A stretch of DNA of 46,500 nucleotides from Alloalcanivorax mobilis (GTDB taxonomy: Bacteria; Pseudomonadota; Gammaproteobacteria; Pseudomonadales; Alcanivoracaceae): contig NZ_NMQZ01000042.1 in assembly GCF_002864685.1 (NCBI RefSeq), forward strand, positions 1 through 46,500, given 5' to 3'. Under the pieces are notes generated by a model. That model was not told where the DNA came from and ran no database searches. It was given only the letters and a program-made list of their open reading frames with translations. The position numbers and the translations under genes are program-made. How positions within the stretch are numbered: position 1 is the first letter of the stretch; each line of letters starts with the position of its first letter. Positions 1-8,925 of the stretch are shown piece after piece.

Positions 1-452
1 TGTGGGAGCGGCCCCCGACCGCGAACCGAGCCGAAGGCGAGGCGGACCTAACAGCGCCGATTCGCGGTCAAGGACCGCTCCCACAAAAGACCCCGCCAAT
101 CCGGCACAAGCCCCGCTACAGAGCCGCTGTGGGAGCGGTCCCCGACCGCGAACCGAGCCGAAAGCGAGGCGGACCTAACAGCGCCGATTCGCGGTCAAGG
201 ACCGCTCCCACAAAAGACCCCGCCAATCCGGAACGAGCCCCGCTACAGCGCCGCTGTGGGAGCGGTCCCCGACCTCGAACCGAGCCGAAAGCGAGGCGGA
301 CCTGGCGGTGCCGATTCGCGGTCAAGGACCGCTCCCACAAAAGACCCCGCCAATCCGGAACGAGCCCCGCTACAACGCCGCTGTGGGAGCGGTCCCCGAT
401 CGCGAACCGAGCCGAAGGCGAGGCGGACCTGGCAGCGCCGATTCGCGGTCAA
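1..452. repeat. Four tandem 127-bp REP/BIME units
   Basis: The motif TGTGGGAGCGG begins at 1, 128, 255 and 382, giving an exact 127-bp period. Each complete unit holds a REP-like arm (TGTGGGAGCGGTCCCCGACC), an inner segment, and the inverted arm GACCGCTCCCACA, then a spacer of about 40 bp. The two arms form an 80-90 nt hairpin of BIME type. The fourth unit breaks off after GCGGTCA near 452. Unit 1 may be cut by the window edge. The arm resembles Pseudomonas REP sequences (TGTGGGAGCGGGCTTGCTCG type). No tyrosine transposase (RAYT) gene is present in the window. Confidence 0.9.
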
Positions 453-519
453 TCAAACCCCGGCGCGAGCCCTGTTCCCTTCATCCCGTTTCCTGCTCCC
501 TGCTCCCCCATCAAGCCCC

Positions 520-549
520 AAAAAAAAGGGCACCCGAAGGCACCCTTTT
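520..549 (-). terminator. Rho-independent terminator of the first liv operon
   Basis: On the minus strand an AAAAGGGUGCC arm pairs with GGUGCCCUUUU (two G-U wobbles) around a UUCG tetraloop closed by C-G, followed by a run of eight T. It lies 17 bp after the stop of the binding-protein gene, so it ends the livHMGF-binding protein transcript. Confidence 0.9.
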
Positions 550-565
550 CCTATCCGACTGACGG

Positions 566-1732
566 TTACTTCTTCAGTTCGGACATGCGGTGCAGAACCA
601 CTTTGCCGTCTTTGACCTCGGCGATTTGCGGATCGGCGTTCAGGTCGCCCTGAGCGGAGATCTCGTGCACGTCGTAGGGGTTGAACTCGCCGGGCAGCTT
701 GTTGAGCGCGGCGGGGATGGCGGCGCGGATCTTGGCGGCGTCATCAACGCTGCCGGCTTCCTGCATGGCCTGGGCGATCAGGTGCAGCGCGAAGTAGTTG
801 TAGGCGGTTTCGGAAGTGGCCACGTTTTTGTGGTCCTTCTTGTACTTCTCTACAAACTGAGTCGCGCCTTTGGTGTCGTAATCGGCCAGCGGAACCACGC
901 CCACGGAGCCTTCCAGGGATTCAATACCGCCGGAAACCTTGGCGACTTCGTCGATCTTGGCCTGGTCCATCAGGATGAAACCACCCTTGAAGCCCAGTTC
1001 GCGGGCCTGACGGGCCACCAGACCGGTGGGCTCGGAGGCGCCACCAATGAACATGACGTCCGGGTTGGCGGACAGCGCCTTGCTCACGCCGGTGTAGAAG
1101 TCGGCGGACTTGTTGTAGTCCATCGCGTTGTTGGAAACCACTTCACCACCGAGCTTTTCCCAGGCCGGAACGAATTCCTTGGTCCAGTATTTGGCGTAGT
1201 CGTGGGTGGCGTTGGCCACCGCCAGTTTCTTGCCGAAACGCTCCATGGTGATCTTGGAGAACGGCTCGATGTAGTCGGTGAAGTTGGGCGGGATCTTAAC
1301 GGTGAGCTTGTTGCCCTTGGCGGTTACCGCCGGCACCGAGGTGTAGGACATGACGATAAAGCCGTCACGCTCGTTGAACGCCTGCAGCGCGAAGGTGCCG
1401 CCGGAGTGCGGGGTAAAGATCACCGGTGACTTGTACTGCTGCACCAGACGCTTGCCGTTCACGGCCGCCTGGCTGGGCGAGTATTTGTCGTCCAGGCTCA
1501 CCAGGTTAATGGTGTAGGTCTCGCCGTCGACTTTGAAGCCGCCAGCGTCGTTGATGTCCTTGGCGGCCATTTTCAGGCCTTCAAGGGTGTTTTCACCGTA
1601 CAGCGCGGCGCCGCCGCTGAGCGGGCCGGTGAAACCGATGGTGACTTCTTCGGCGGCCTGCGCGGCACCGCTGATCGTCAGGGCAATGGCGCTGGCCGCG
1701 GCCAGACGTCGGAACGTTTTCATCAGGGTCAT
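566..1732 (-). CDS. ABC transporter substrate-binding protein, HAAT family (LivK-like), system 1
   Basis: Periplasmic binding protein of a branched-chain amino acid/amide-type importer, 388 aa. The start is ATG at 1732: it has GGGAGAG about 5 nt upstream and gives a normal signal peptide (basic MKTFRR, hydrophobic core, cleavage after AQA near residue 26). A longer in-frame reading to 1852 would bury the signal. The mature part starts AEEVTIGFTGPLSG and has the Peripla_BP_6 pattern, including the early GGAALYGENTLEGLKMAAKDIN helix. It is the last gene of the operon livH-M-G-F-binding protein, 116 bp after livF, and is followed by a terminator. Position beside an acyl-CoA ligase suggests a carboxylate or aromatic/aliphatic acid substrate rather than leucine, but this is inference. 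The leader carries AACAACAA. Confidence 0.93.
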   Translation of the reverse strand: MTLMKTFRRLAAASAIALTISGAAQAAEEVTIGFTGPLSGGAALYGENTLEGLKMAAKDINDAGGFKVDGETYTINLVSLDDKYSPSQAAVNGKRLVQQYKSPVIFTPHSGGTFALQAFNERDGFIVMSYTSVPAVTAKGNKLTVKIPPNFTDYIEPFSKITMERFGKKLAVANATHDYAKYWTKEFVPAWEKLGGEVVSNNAMDYNKSADFYTGVSKALSANPDVMFIGGASEPTGLVARQARELGFKGGFILMDQAKIDEVAKVSGGIESLEGSVGVVPLADYDTKGATQFVEKYKKDHKNVATSETAYNYFALHLIAQAMQEAGSVDDAAKIRAAIPAALNKLPGEFNPYDVHEISAQGDLNADPQIAEVKDGKVVLHRMSELKK

Positions 1733-1746
1733 GGATACTCTCCCAC

Positions 1747-1757
1747 TTGTTGTTGTT
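1747..1757 (-). promoter_or_regulatory. AACAACAA leader motif (possible Hfq/Crc site)
   Basis: The minus-strand leader of the first binding-protein gene reads AACAACAACAA 14 nt upstream of the start and just before the Shine-Dalgarno sequence. It fits AANAANAA, the catabolite-activity motif bound by Hfq/Crc in Pseudomonas. The second binding-protein gene has the same motif at 45862-45871. Function is inferred only. Confidence 0.4.
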
Positions 1758-1848
1758 CGAACCAGTTGTAATAAATCAACTATCGACGGATAAGGAAACA
1801 TCTTGAACATATCGTTGGTCCGTTTCCTCATTTTTTTCTCTTTTCGGG

Positions 1849-2542
1849 TCAAGCGCCGATGTAGGCCTTGCGCACCGCTTCGTTGCCGAGCATGGCGTCA
1901 CGGTCGCCTTCCATCACCAGGCGACCGTTTTCGATCACGTAGGCGCGGGTGGCGATTTTCAGGGCAGCGAAGGCGTTCTGCTCGGCGAGCAGCACCGTGG
2001 TGCCTTCCTTATTGATTGCCTGAACCGCCTCGAACACCTGCTTGACCACCAACGGCGCCAGACCCAGCGACGGCTCATCCAGCATCAGCAGCTTGGGCCG
2101 GCCCATCAGGGCACGGCCGATGGCCACCATCTGTTGCTGGCCACCACTGAGGGAACCGGCGGCCTCGTCCTTCTTCTCTTGGAGAATCGGAAACATCTCC
2201 ATGACGTGGCCAAGGGTCTTTTTCATGCCGGCTTTGTCGCGGCGGTGCACATAACCGCCCAACATCAGGTTCTTCATCACCGACATTTCGGGAAACAGCT
2301 TGCGGCCCTCCGGGCACTGCACCACCCCGGCTTCCACCAGCGACGACGGTTTCTTGCCGGTCACGTCCAACCCGTTCAAGGACACCTTGCCGGCGGAGGG
2401 CTTAAGCAACCCGCTGATGGTGTTGAACAGGGTGGTCTTACCGGCGCCATTGGCGCCCAGCAGCACCACCAGTTCGCCCGGCGCCACCTGCATGGACACG
2501 CTGTCCAGCGCCTTGAAGCTGTCGTATTTGGCGTCGACGTTT

Positions 2543-2556
<14 letters not shown>
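1849..2556 (-). CDS. livF: HAAT ABC transporter ATP-binding protein LivF, system 1
   Basis: Cytoplasmic ATPase subunit of the importer, 235 aa, normal LivF length. Walker [10 protein letters not shown] is at residues 34-42, signature LSGGQ at 136-140, Walker B LLMLDE ending at Glu161. The H-loop position is Gln (AEQNAF), as is usual for LivF. Its start overlaps the end of livG by 14 bp, indicating translational coupling. All its own nucleotide-binding motifs are canonical, unlike its partner LivG, whose signature is degenerate. Confidence 0.95.
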
Positions 2557-3302
<746 letters not shown>

Positions 3303-3310
<8 letters not shown>

Positions 3311-4343
3311 TGTTGCCGGCCTCCCGGTTCTTGTCGTCCTGGTCGTCCTCGGTGACCCGGGACAGGGTTTTGTGCGCCGGCGAACGGCGCGCCGCGCGAC
3401 GACCGCGCCAGGACAGGAACGAGCCGATAATGCCCATCGGGAAGAAAATCACCAGCAGCACCAGCAGCGGACCGAACACGATCATGCGGTACTCTTCCAG
3501 CGACTGCAGGAACTGGGTCAGCCACATGATGATCAGGGTGCCCAACAGCGGCCCCATCAGGGTGCCGATACCGCCTACCAGCATGTAGGTGATCAGATCG
3601 AAAGTGTGCTGGATTTCCGCCTCGGCGGGGCCGATAAAACGCACCACGCCGGCGTACAGGCCACCGGCGCCGGCGGCGTAGACGGTGGAAAGCACGAACG
3701 CCAGCACCTTGTTGCGCATCAGGTTGATGCCCAACGATTGCGCCAGATCGTCGCTGGTGCGGATGGCGCGGAAAGTGCGGCCCACCAGCGAGTTGGAAAT
3801 GCGGCTGCACAGCCAGATCGCCAGTACCAGGAAGAACAGCACCAGGTAATAGAAGGGAATGGTTTCGGTGAAATCGATCAGCCCGAAGCCTTCCGGCGGC
3901 GTGATGTTAATGATGCCCAGGGAACCGTGGGTGACTTCTTCCCATTTATCCAGCAGCAGGTAAATGATGTAACCCACGCACAGGGTAAAGATGGCGAAAT
4001 AGTGTTCCTTGAGGCGCAGCGACACCACGCCCACCAGGAAGCCAAACACCGCGCCGGCGACCATCGAGGCCACGAAAGCGGGCCAAAATGCCCAGCCGTG
4101 ATCGACGGTCAGGATCGCCACCACATAGGCGCCAATGGCGAAGAAGCCACCGTGGGCCAGGTTCAACTGGCCGCAATAGCCGGTGATGATGTTGAAGCCG
4201 TAGGCGGCGATGGCCCAGATAAACGCCAAAGCCATGACATAGATCTGGTACTCGTCGCCAGCGACGAACGGAAACACCAGCGCCAGCGCGATCAGCAGGA
4301 TCTTCATGGCGGGGCTGACGAGAAACTCAACCAGGCGATTCAT
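3303..4343 (-). CDS. livM: HAAT ABC transporter permease LivM, system 1
   Basis: Inner-membrane permease, 346 aa, with the LivM landmark NIITGYCGQLNLAHGGFFAIG near residues 50-70 and the EAA-like loop RTFRAIRTSDDLAQSLGIN near 190-205. Multiple hydrophobic segments span the protein, and a charged tail (RGRRAARRSPAHKTLSRVTEDD) forms the cytoplasmic C-terminus. The start ATG shares one base with the livH stop, so the two permeases are translationally coupled. Confidence 0.95.
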
Positions 4344-5206
4344 CAGCGCACCCCCTTGGTGAACAGGCCGGTGGGTTTAACCGAGAGGATAAACACCAAC
4401 AAAGCGAAGGCGATCAGGTCCTTATAGGTGCCGGAAATGTAGAAACCGCCAAGCGCTTCCGCGAACCCGATGATCAGCGCACCAATGATGGCGCCAGGGA
4501 TGCTGCCCATGCCGCCGAGAATAATGATCACGAACGCCTTGGTCAGCAGCAGGTGCCCCATCGCCGGGTACACCAGGTTGATCGGCGCGAACAGGCTGGC
4601 GGCCACGGCAGCCAGGCCACCGGCAATGGCGAACGTCATCATCGCCACCCGGTTGGCGTTAATGCCGACCAGGAACGCCCCTTCGCGGTTCTGAGCCATG
4701 GCGACGATGGTCGAGCCGGTCATGGTTTTCTTCAGATACAGGTGCAGCAGCCCCATCAGGCTGAACGCGGCGACGATGATCAGCAGACGCTGGGCGGGCA
4801 GCGTGATGTCACCGAAGTGCAGGATCGAGGTGTAAGGCGTGGGCATGCGGCGGAAATCCGCGCCCCAGTGCATCTGCACCACCGCCTCCAGAAACAACAT
4901 CACGCCGATGGCGGCGATCTTGTCGTGGATCGGCGGTGCGTGCCGCAACGGGTGAAAAATAAGGCGTTCGCAAAGAACGGAAATCAACGCCACCACACCG
5001 GCGGCGGCGATCATGGCAACCCAATAGTTGAGCCCCATATCCACCATCACGAAATAGGATATGTAAGCCCCCACCATATAGAGCGCGCCATGGGCAAAGT
5101 TGGGAACGTGCAAAATGCCATACACCAAGGTCAGACCCAGGGCCACGAGCCCATAGATACTGCCCAGGGTGAGGCCATTGAGCACTTGCTGGAAAAACAG
5201 GTCCAA
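4343..5206 (-). CDS. livH: HAAT ABC transporter permease LivH, system 1 (TTG start)
   Basis: Inner-membrane permease, 287 aa from a TTG start at 5206. The TTG is chosen because AGGAGG lies 7 nt upstream and the resulting N-terminus (DLFFQQVLNGLTLGSIYGLV) matches LivH proteins. A longer reading to 5290 would add 28 unrelated residues and run into a hairpin. Landmarks are GLTLVYGILHVPNFAHGALYMVGAY near 30-55 and GLVGI-type EAA loop AMAQNREGAFLVGIN. It is the first gene of the operon, and its leader contains two terminator-like hairpins. The rare start may lower expression of the permease relative to the binding protein. Confidence 0.93.
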   Translation of the reverse strand: MDLFFQQVLNGLTLGSIYGLVALGLTLVYGILHVPNFAHGALYMVGAYISYFVMVDMGLNYWVAMIAAAGVVALISVLCERLIFHPLRHAPPIHDKIAAIGVMLFLEAVVQMHWGADFRRMPTPYTSILHFGDITLPAQRLLIIVAAFSLMGLLHLYLKKTMTGSTIVAMAQNREGAFLVGINANRVAMMTFAIAGGLAAVAASLFAPINLVYPAMGHLLLTKAFVIIILGGMGSIPGAIIGALIIGFAEALGGFYISGTYKDLIAFALLVFILSVKPTGLFTKGVR

Positions 5207-5265
5207 GGCTGAGCCTCCTGTAGTTGTTATGAGCCAGCCCACCGAACAGCGATGAACGACCCATG

Positions 5266-5318
5266 AAAAACGGACCAGGGTCCCATCCACGGCAGCCGGC
5301 CGCCGTGAGGTCCGTTTT
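5266..5318 (-). terminator. Terminator-like hairpin in the livH leader
   Basis: Perfect 10-bp arms AAAACGGACC (5309-5318 on the minus strand) and GGTCCGTTTT (5267-5276) enclose an inner hairpin CACGGC/GCCGTG. T-rich sequence follows on both strands. On the minus strand it sits about 60 bp upstream of livH. It could end read-through from the ligase gene or act as an attenuator. Confidence 0.6.
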
Positions 5319-5334
5319 CTTTCTGCGTTGTTAT

Positions 5335-5360
5335 AAAAAGGCGCCCAAAGCGGGGCGCCC
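5335..5360 (-). terminator. Rho-independent terminator between ligase and livH
   Basis: On the minus strand GGCGCCC pairs with GGGCGCC over a 6-nt loop and is followed by TTTTT. It lies 229 bp after the ligase stop and 129 bp before livH. It ends the ligase transcript or, if livH transcription begins upstream at the 5403-5432 promoter-like site, sits inside the livH leader. Confidence 0.75.
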
Positions 5361-5402
5361 AGTGCTCTCCCGAACGTCTATACAGAACGTTTCAGAGTGG
5401 GA

Positions 5403-5432
5403 GACGCTAACAGTGGCGACCATTAGCGTCAA
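5403..5432 (-). promoter_or_regulatory. Palindrome overlapping a promoter-like sequence upstream of livH
   Basis: Perfect 8-bp arms GACGCTAA (5403-5410) and TTAGCGTC (5423-5430) are separated by 12 bp. On the minus strand TTGACG (5427-5432) is followed after 17 bp by TAGCGT, a good -35 with a weak -10, so the arms lie on both promoter elements. TTAGCGT also occurs twice just upstream of the ligase gene (7283-7289, 7318-7324). A repressor or activator site is plausible; no regulator is assigned. Confidence 0.4.
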
Positions 5433-5437
5433 TATGC

Positions 5438-5450
5438 GAAATAACATTCC
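5438..5450. promoter_or_regulatory. GGAAT-N3-ATTTC motif upstream of liv operon 1
   Basis: The minus strand reads GGAATGTTATTTC. It is one of a set of 13-bp half-palindromic motifs found upstream of several catabolic units here, and lies just upstream of the promoter-like TTGACG. Candidate IclR-type operator. Confidence 0.4.
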
Positions 5451-5588
5451 ATTTTTTGGACTTTATCTGGCCTCAAATGACCGGAAACGCCCCATAAGAA
5501 TGGCAAACGAGTCGGACCTCGGAGACCGGGGCGGACGCCGAATAACGATGCACCCGATCAGCGCCCACCCTTGCCTCCACGGCCACCT

Positions 5589-7265
5589 TCAGGCCTGCTT
5601 CTCTTGCTCGGCCCACTCCTGCTCCTGCATCGCCCGCCACATCACCTTGCCGGTGGGCGAACGGGGCAGCTCATCGCGAAACTCGACGATCTGCGGGACT
5701 TTATAGGCGGCCATCTGCTCTTTGCACCAGTCGATGATGTCCTGCTCGGAGACCTTCCCTTTCTCGCTGCTGGTCAGCACCACACAGGCTTTCACGGTCT
5801 CGCCACGGCGCTCGTGGGGCGAGGAGATCACACAGCTTTCCTGGATCGCCGGATGCCGGTACATAAGGCTTTCGACCTCAGCGGGCCAAACCTTGAATCC
5901 GGAGGCGTTGATCATGCGCTTGACGCGATCGACGATGAAGAAATAGCCCTCTTCGTCGTAGTAGCCCATGTCGCCGGTGCGGAAGAAGCTTTTGCCGTCG
6001 ATCTCGATGAAGGCTTTCTTGGTTTCCATCGGCCGGTTCCAGTAGCCCTGGAAGATCTGCGGCCCATGGGAGACGATCTCCCCGACTTCGCCCACGCCCA
6101 TCTCTTTACCGCTGTCCACGTCGACAATACGGGAATCGACATCGAACACGGGGATGCCCAGACACTGTTTCTTGGGCTTGTCGGACGGATTGATGTGGGT
6201 GGCGGCGATGGTTTCGGACAGGCCATAACCCTCGATGTAACGCAGCCCGGTCAGCTTGAACAGCTTGTCGGACACCGCTTCCGGCATGGCCGCGCCGCCA
6301 CCGCCGATGTTCTTCAGGCTGGAGAGATCAAACGATTCCACATCCGGGTCGGAGAGCAGGTCAATCGCCATGGTGACGATGTTGGTCCAGCTGGTGACCC
6401 GGTAGCGGCCGATCAGCTTGGCGGCGGTGCGGCGGTCCCAGCGGGTCATCAGCACAATGCAGGAGCCCATGTAGATCGGGCCGTTCATGGCGCCCTGCAT
6501 GCCGGTAACGTGGAAGTAAGGCAGGGTCGACAGGGTCACCCCTTCACGGCCGCCGCCGCTGCGCCATTCGGCGCCGTGCACGCAGGTGGCCATCACCGAA
6601 CGATGGGTATGCATGCAGCCCTTGGGCGCGCCGGTGGTGCCGGAGCTGTAGGGAAACACCGCCAGGTCATCCGGGCCCACCAGCAGCTCGCCCGGCGCGT
6701 GGCCGGCATTGAGGGCGTCGTTCCAGGCGATCACGCCCTTGCCGGACACCGGCTCGGCCGGGGCCTGCACTTCCGCGGGCAGAGTCAGGTCGGTGTCGCT
6801 GGCGATGTAGTCGCTGTAAGCGGCCACGATCACATGTTCCAAGCGCTCATGGCCGATCAGCGTTTCGATCTGGGAGAACACTTCCTGGCTGCACAGGCAA
6901 ACGCCGGCCTGGGTATCTTCCAGATAGTGCTCCAATTCCGCTGTGCGGTTCATCGGATTGATAGGCACAACAATCGCGTTGGCGCGCAGAATCGCGTAAT
7001 AGCCGATGATGAACTGGGGCGCGTTCTGCATAAACAGCAAAACGCGGTCACCCCGCTCCACGCCGAGATGCTGAAGCTCACCGGCCAGAGCATCGACCTG
7101 GCGCTTCAATTCGCCGTAGGTAATCGGCTGATCGTAGTAAATGATCGCGTTCTGATCCGGATAGCGCAGCGCGGAAATATCCAGGTTGCTATAGAGGCTG
7201 GTTTCCGGAAGCGTCAGCTGATGGGGCAACCCCTCCGGCCAGACGGCAAAATGCCGATCAAACAT
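5589..7265 (-). CDS. AMP-dependent acyl-CoA ligase (fatty acid-CoA ligase family)
   Basis: Acyl-CoA synthetase of the ANL superfamily, 558 aa, activating a carboxylic acid to its CoA thioester with ATP. The phosphate-binding loop is YSSGTTGAPKG near residues 205-215, A5 is GYGLSET, A7-A8 is FFRTGDMGYYDEEGYFFIVDR, and the C-terminal catalytic lysine motif is SPTGKVMWR. The start ATG at 7265 has GGGAGAG upstream. The gene lies upstream of the liv operon on the same strand, which suggests import followed by activation. Chain-length class cannot be set from sequence; the length and motifs fit medium/long-chain FadD-like enzymes. Its upstream region carries a GGAAT-N3-GTTTC motif. Confidence 0.9.
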   Translation of the reverse strand: MFDRHFAVWPEGLPHQLTLPETSLYSNLDISALRYPDQNAIIYYDQPITYGELKRQVDALAGELQHLGVERGDRVLLFMQNAPQFIIGYYAILRANAIVVPINPMNRTAELEHYLEDTQAGVCLCSQEVFSQIETLIGHERLEHVIVAAYSDYIASDTDLTLPAEVQAPAEPVSGKGVIAWNDALNAGHAPGELLVGPDDLAVFPYSSGTTGAPKGCMHTHRSVMATCVHGAEWRSGGGREGVTLSTLPYFHVTGMQGAMNGPIYMGSCIVLMTRWDRRTAAKLIGRYRVTSWTNIVTMAIDLLSDPDVESFDLSSLKNIGGGGAAMPEAVSDKLFKLTGLRYIEGYGLSETIAATHINPSDKPKKQCLGIPVFDVDSRIVDVDSGKEMGVGEVGEIVSHGPQIFQGYWNRPMETKKAFIEIDGKSFFRTGDMGYYDEEGYFFIVDRVKRMINASGFKVWPAEVESLMYRHPAIQESCVISSPHERRGETVKACVVLTSSEKGKVSEQDIIDWCKEQMAAYKVPQIVEFRDELPRSPTGKVMWRAMQEQEWAEQEKQA

Positions 7266-7553
7266 GCCTTTACTCTCCCTTATTAGCGTTAGGGCGTGCC
7301 CTGGTTAGTCGCGTCGGTTAGCGTCGGAGGCGACCAGAGCCGCTTTATTGCGCCCCGTGGCGCAGACCGCCACCGCGAGTGGGCGCTGGTGAAAACACAA
7401 ACACAAAGAAGGAGGCCACGCCGAAGCCCCGCTCCGGCCTGTCTCCAGGGGTTTATCCAGGGAACCAAAGCGACCGTCAGTGAGGCGACGCTGCGGGGCC
7501 GCAGGTTCGGCGGTCAATCTGACACGGCACCCGGAGAGCGTCAATACTATTTC

Positions 7554-7566
7554 GGAATATGGTTTC
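7554..7566. promoter_or_regulatory. GGAAT-N3-GTTTC motif upstream of the acyl-CoA ligase
   Basis: Reads GGAATATGGTTTC. The wider match ATTTCGGAATA-N2-GTTTCATT is shared with the site at 21720-21732, about 290 bp upstream of the ligase start here and 67 bp upstream of an SDR there. Candidate IclR-family operator. Confidence 0.45.
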
Positions 7567-7702
7567 ATTTCCGACGGATCCCGGCGCGCAGCCGGGATCG
7601 GCGGTGAAATCGCGGAGACGATGCCCTGACACTACCCCATCCGGGCGGCTTTGCATTGTATAAAACAGCCGCGCTCGCCGGAGCGGGAAGTTGGGTAAAG
7701 CC

Positions 7703-7729
7703 GATTCAGGATTCAGGTGCAGGATACAG
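7703..7729. repeat. GATTCAG/GATACAG heptad run
   Basis: Units GATTCAG, GATTCAG, a 6-bp GTGCAG and GATACAG in tandem, followed by CGCGG. The same arrangement occurs at 38149-38169 and the flanking GC-rich sequence is also similar, so this is a dispersed element. Confidence 0.6.
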
Positions 7730-7818
7730 CGCGGAAGGGGCGCGGTGTACGAGAGACCGTGCCCGCGTTGCGACACTGGCAAAGAGCAGGCCCAGCCAGC
7801 GCCCTGCTTTGATTTTCA

Positions 7819-7903
7819 TGTGAGAGCGGCCCTGACCGCGAATGGCGCTATTAAGCCCGCCTCGCCTTACAGGCTCGGTTCGCGGTCAAGGACCGCTCCC
7901 ACA
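7819..7903. repeat. REP pair (BIME-like)
   Basis: TGTGAGAGCGGCCCTGACCG at the left and GGTCAAGGACCGCTCCCACA at the right form an inverted pair of the same family as the 1-452 array. Confidence 0.8.
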
Positions 7904-7961
7904 GCGGCGTTGTAGCAGGGTTTGGTCTTATTCTGAACACTGAAAACCGATCACCTCCTCC

Positions 7962-8756
7962 CTACAACCGCAGCTCACCCGCCTGGAAGCCGCTGTCGGC
8001 GAGGTTGTCGTCGCATCGGGACGGATGCAGCGGCATGACCGAGACATAGCCGTCGCGCAGGGCCACCACGTCGGATTGCGGGTCGGTGATGGCGCTCGGG
8101 TCGCGCTCGAACGACAACCAGCGGTAGGGCAGACCACGGCCGTCCGTGCCGGCCACCAGGCGCGGGCCGACAATACCGCCGCCAATCTGCCGGGTGATGC
8201 GGCCGCCGTGGATCTGCTCGATGGGCAGTTCCGGATAATTGATGTTCCAGCAGGCTCGGCTGTAGCCGGTGCGATCGGCGCCCTGCTCCCACAAATCGCG
8301 AATCAGACCCGCGGAATAATGACGGGTGGGGGTGAAGTCCACTTGGTCGCGATCGCGGAAGGCCTGGCTCAGGGCGATGCCGGGCAGCCCCAGGTGGGCG
8401 GCCGCCAGCACCGCGCCCACGGTGCCGGAATACATCACCGAATCGCTCAGGTTGGCGCCGCAGTTGACGCCGGAGAGCACCAGATCCGGCGCCGATTCGG
8501 AGAACCATTCCGCCATCGCGAACATCACGCAATCCGCTGGCGTGCCAGACACCGCGAAGCGACGCTCGCCATGGTGATAGGCGCGCAGCGGCGTGTGCAG
8601 GGAAATGCCCTGCCCGACCCCGCTCTGATCGTGCTCCGGCGCCACCACCCAGACTTCGTCGGCCAGCTCCGCGGCGATTTGTTCAGCGATCAACAGCCCC
8701 GGCGCGGCAATGCCGTCATCGTTGGTCAGCAGGATTTTGCGGAAGGGTTTGGACAT
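7962..8756 (-). CDS. surE: 5'/3'-nucleotidase SurE
   Basis: Survival protein SurE, a divalent metal-dependent nucleoside monophosphate phosphatase in the cytoplasm, 264 aa. The N-terminal ILLTNDDGIAAPGL carries the metal-binding Asp-Asp pair. SGTPADCVMFA and LVLSGVNCGANLSDSVMYSGTVGAA-like sequence follow at the usual spacing, with the conserved SGxNxG and YSGTVGAA motifs. Unlike most SurE genes it is not beside pcm, nlpD or truD; here it lies between repeat-rich spacers, next to the kinase-SDR pair, so it may be a second SurE copy with a specialised role. That last point is inference. Confidence 0.93.
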   Translation of the reverse strand: MSKPFRKILLTNDDGIAAPGLLIAEQIAAELADEVWVVAPEHDQSGVGQGISLHTPLRAYHHGERRFAVSGTPADCVMFAMAEWFSESAPDLVLSGVNCGANLSDSVMYSGTVGAVLAAAHLGLPGIALSQAFRDRDQVDFTPTRHYSAGLIRDLWEQGADRTGYSRACWNINYPELPIEQIHGGRITRQIGGGIVGPRLVAGTDGRGLPYRWLSFERDPSAITDPQSDVVALRDGYVSVMPLHPSRCDDNLADSGFQAGELRL

Positions 8757-8796
8757 GATGATTCTCTCGATTCGTTTCTAGCGTCATGGATGTTAT

Positions 8797-8921
8797 GAGT
8801 TGAACGTTACAAGTTAAAAGTTGAAAGGGCGGCTTCGGTGCGGCGTTTGTGCGTGGACACCGCGATCAATGGGGCTGCCCACTGGGCTCGCGTTTCAACT
8901 TTCAACCTTCAACTTTCAACT
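8797..8921. repeat. Heptad-arm inverted repeat, GTTGAAA family
   Basis: Left arm with AAGTTAAAAGTTGAAAGG and right arm with CTTTCAACCTTCAACTTTC enclose a GC-rich core starting GGGCGGCTTCGG. The right end is 4 bp from the stop codon of the kinase gene. Confidence 0.8.
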
Positions 8922-8925
8922 GGCT

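Larger units (their letters stand above)
7266..7961. other. Intergenic region between ligase and surE (no gene seen)
   Basis: About 700 bp without a convincing gene. It contains TTAGCGTT and TTAGCGTC motifs next to the ligase start, the 13-bp motif at 7554-7566, a GATTCAG/GATACAG heptad run at 7703-7729, a REP pair at 7819-7903 and a single GAACACTGAAAAC fragment at 7934-7946 next to the surE stop. Short open frames here lack ribosome sites and family resemblance. Confidence 0.7.

Noticed and set aside
1-452. The tandem repeats at the left end as a CRISPR array
   Set aside because: Units are 127 bp, nearly identical throughout including their spacers, and contain inverted REP arms; a CRISPR array has short repeats with unique spacers. 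No cas gene is present.
129-653. Open reading frames of 84-174 codons running through the tandem repeat
   Set aside because: They exist only because the 127-bp repeat lacks stops in some frames; the protein is a repeated Arg/Pro-rich sequence and the frame runs into the antisense of the binding-protein gene.
5571-7286. A 571-codon plus-strand open frame opposite the acyl-CoA ligase
   Set aside because: His/Gly/Asp-rich antisense product typical of shadow frames; the minus-strand ligase has all family motifs.
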